This document shows positions 62,906 to 64,000 of a DNA stretch of 64,000 nt, in pieces (position 1 is the first letter of the stretch; each line of letters begins with the position of its first letter). This stretch comes from Pseudoalteromonas sp. XI10 (GTDB lineage Bacteria; Pseudomonadota; Gammaproteobacteria; Enterobacterales; Alteromonadaceae). Both the position numbers and the translations under genes were made by a program. Location of the stretch: NCBI RefSeq assembly GCF_001469895.1, contig NZ_LOPY01000061.1:186001-250000 (forward strand), read 5' to 3'. The notes beneath the pieces are model-generated. The model made no database searches and was not told where the DNA came from. It worked only from the letters and a program-made list of their open reading frames with translations.

Positions 62906-63559
62906 ATGACGCAAGATGAATTAAAAAAAGCCGCTGCCTGGGCAGCCCTAGAGTTTGTAAACGAAAATACCATTGTTGGTGTAGGTACAGGCTCTACAGT
63001 GAATCACTTTATTGATGCACTTGATACAGTTAAAGACACCATTACTGGTGCGGTTTCAAGCTCTGAGGCTTCAACTGAAAAGTTAAAAGCACTGGGTATT
63101 GAAGTATTCGAACTAAACGACGTATCAAGCCTTGATGTGTATGTTGATGGCGCAGACGAAATCAATCCACACAATGAGATGATCAAAGGCGGTGGTGCAG
63201 CGCTGACACGCGAGAAAATCGTTTCAGCGGTAGCAAAACAATTTGTTTGTATTGTTGATGAATCTAAAGAAGTTACAACATTAGGCGCATTTCCACTACC
63301 GGTTGAAGTGATCCCAATGGCACGCAGCTATGTAGCTCGTGAACTAGTAAAACTAGGCGGTGACCCTGTTTACCGTGAAGGTGTTGTAACAGATAACGGT
63401 AACGTCATTTTAGACGTGCACAATTTAGACATCAGCAACGCCAAAGAATTAGAACTAACAATCAACCAGATTGTAGGTGTAGTAACAAACGGCTTATTTG
63501 CCCATCGCGGCGCAGATAAAGTCATTATCGGCACCAAAAACGGGCCGCAAATAAAGTAA
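62906..63559 (+). CDS. rpiA: Ribose-5-phosphate isomerase A
   Basis: 217 aa. Interconverts ribose-5-phosphate and ribulose-5-phosphate. Motifs VGTGSTVNHFIDAL, VDGADEINPH (active-site Asp pair) and KGGGAALTREKI; all present and full length. 14 bp before serA. Confidence 0.96.
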   Translation: MTQDELKKAAAWAALEFVNENTIVGVGTGSTVNHFIDALDTVKDTITGAVSSSEASTEKLKALGIEVFELNDVSSLDVYVDGADEINPHNEMIKGGGAALTREKIVSAVAKQFVCIVDESKEVTTLGAFPLPVEVIPMARSYVARELVKLGGDPVYREGVVTDNGNVILDVHNLDISNAKELELTINQIVGVVTNGLFAHRGADKVIIGTKNGPQIK

Positions 63560-63573
63560 ATAGGAATGAGGAT

Positions 63574-64000
63574 ATGAGTAAGGTATCGTTAGCAAAAGAC
63601 AAAATTAAAATTCTCTTGCTGGAAGGCGTGCACCAAAGTGCTGTAGAAACGCTTAAGCGTAATGGCTACAGTAATATTGATTACGTAAAAACATCCTTAC
63701 CTGAAGACGAGCTCATTGAGCGCATTAAAGATGTGCACTTTGTAGGCCTTCGTTCTCGCACTCATATTAATGAAACGGTATTAGAAGCAGCTGAAAAGCT
63801 AGTCGCAATCGGCTGCTTCTGTATCGGTACTAACCAAGTCGACCTACAAGGTGCGCGTGAGCGTGGTATTGCGGTATTTAACGCACCATTCTCAAACACA
63901 CGCTCTGTTGCAGAATTAGTACTTGGTGAAATCTTATTATTACTTCGTGGTATTCCAGAGCGTAATGCCCTAGCGCACCGCGGTGGTTGGTTAAAATCAG
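63574..64000 (+). CDS. serA: D-3-phosphoglycerate dehydrogenase, cut by window edge
   Basis: First step of serine synthesis. 142 residues visible, starting MSKVSLAKDKIKILLLEGVH. LRSRTHINETVLEAA and IGCFCIGTNQVDL, then AVFNAPFSNTRSVAELVLGE, match the N-terminal substrate domain and the start of the NAD domain of E. coli SerA. Directly follows rpiA, as in the serA-rpiA pair of E. coli (order reversed). Confidence 0.95.
   Translation, partial: MSKVSLAKDKIKILLLEGVHQSAVETLKRNGYSNIDYVKTSLPEDELIERIKDVHFVGLRSRTHINETVLEAAEKLVAIGCFCIGTNQVDLQGARERGIAVFNAPFSNTRSVAELVLGEILLLLRGIPERNALAHRGGWLKS

Noticed and set aside
1..64000. tRNA, rRNA, prophage or integron
   Set aside because: Intergenic regions were read through and no cloverleaf, rRNA segment, integrase or phage gene was seen; the only mobile-type features are the RAYT and the repeat element.

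Overview
The window is a stretch of chromosome from a marine gammaproteobacterium of the order Alteromonadales, most likely Pseudoalteromonas or a close relative. The evidence is the gene content and protein flavour: a Na+-translocating NADH dehydrogenase (nqrABCDEF with apbE and nqrM), cytochrome bo3 oxidase (cyoABCDE), FabV, RlmG, a YajG/AmpG/BolA neighbourhood, EttA, two periplasmic solute-binding-like proteins, several GGDEF proteins and moderately AT-rich DNA. Nearly everything is core chromosome; no rRNA, tRNA, CRISPR array, prophage or integrative island was seen.

Layout. 0-2.6 kb: an MFS transporter (cut by the window edge) divergent from a LysR regulator, followed by an old-yellow-enzyme reductase; two copies of one 19-bp palindrome tie the three genes together. 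2.6-4 kb: a small MBOAT-like membrane protein and a RelE/HTH toxin-antitoxin pair. 4-9 kb: HrpB helicase, a solute-binding protein, CsbD, a diguanylate cyclase. 9-13.7 kb: metA and a methionine synthase split into two genes, in one operon behind a MetJ-type operator, divergent from ettA. 15.6-22.7 kb: PilZ protein, HDAC-family deacetylase, then cyoABCDE on the minus strand and an unknown membrane protein. 23-26.3 kb: M14 peptidase, a REP-associated transposase (RAYT) flanked by its probable recognition motif, nqrM, and a MITE-like structured repeat. 26.3-33.3 kb: apbE and nqrABCDEF. 33.6-40.2 kb: fabV, a 22-bp tandem array carrying the same motif as the RAYT flanks, bolA, alkB, rlmG, yajG, a periplasmic cyclophilin, ampG, an XRE regulator. 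40.4-45.3 kb: a small membrane protein, an RND efflux pair, and erpA under an IscR-type operator. 45.4-51.5 kb: MHYT-PAS-GGDEF protein, a double solute-binding-domain protein, a ClC channel/antiporter, HemJ. 51.6-58.5 kb: pyrB, hemL, mrcB (PBP1b), a YqaE/Pmp3-like peptide, and glnK-amtB behind a sigma-54-like promoter. 58.5-64 kb: a REC-REC-GGDEF regulator, an S10 peptidase, an unknown anchored protein, 5-formyl-THF cyclo-ligase, rpiA and the start of serA.

Functionally the window joins respiration (Nqr dehydrogenase feeding quinol to cytochrome bo3, with flavin insertion by ApbE and heme O by CyoE), haem and Fe-S supply (HemL, HemJ, ErpA), methionine and one-carbon metabolism (MetA, MetH, 5-FCL, SerA), cell-wall growth and recycling (PBP1b, AmpG), nitrogen sensing (GlnK-AmtB) and cyclic-di-GMP signalling (three GGDEF proteins and a PilZ protein).

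No clearly new multi-gene system was found. The observations most worth a second look are the shared LysR palindrome, the in-frame amber split of metH, the RAYT plus distant tandem array, the MITE-like element with two nested hairpins, the palindrome that may be both terminator and NtrC enhancer, the IscR site on the erpA promoter, and the double solute-binding protein next to a c-di-GMP enzyme.
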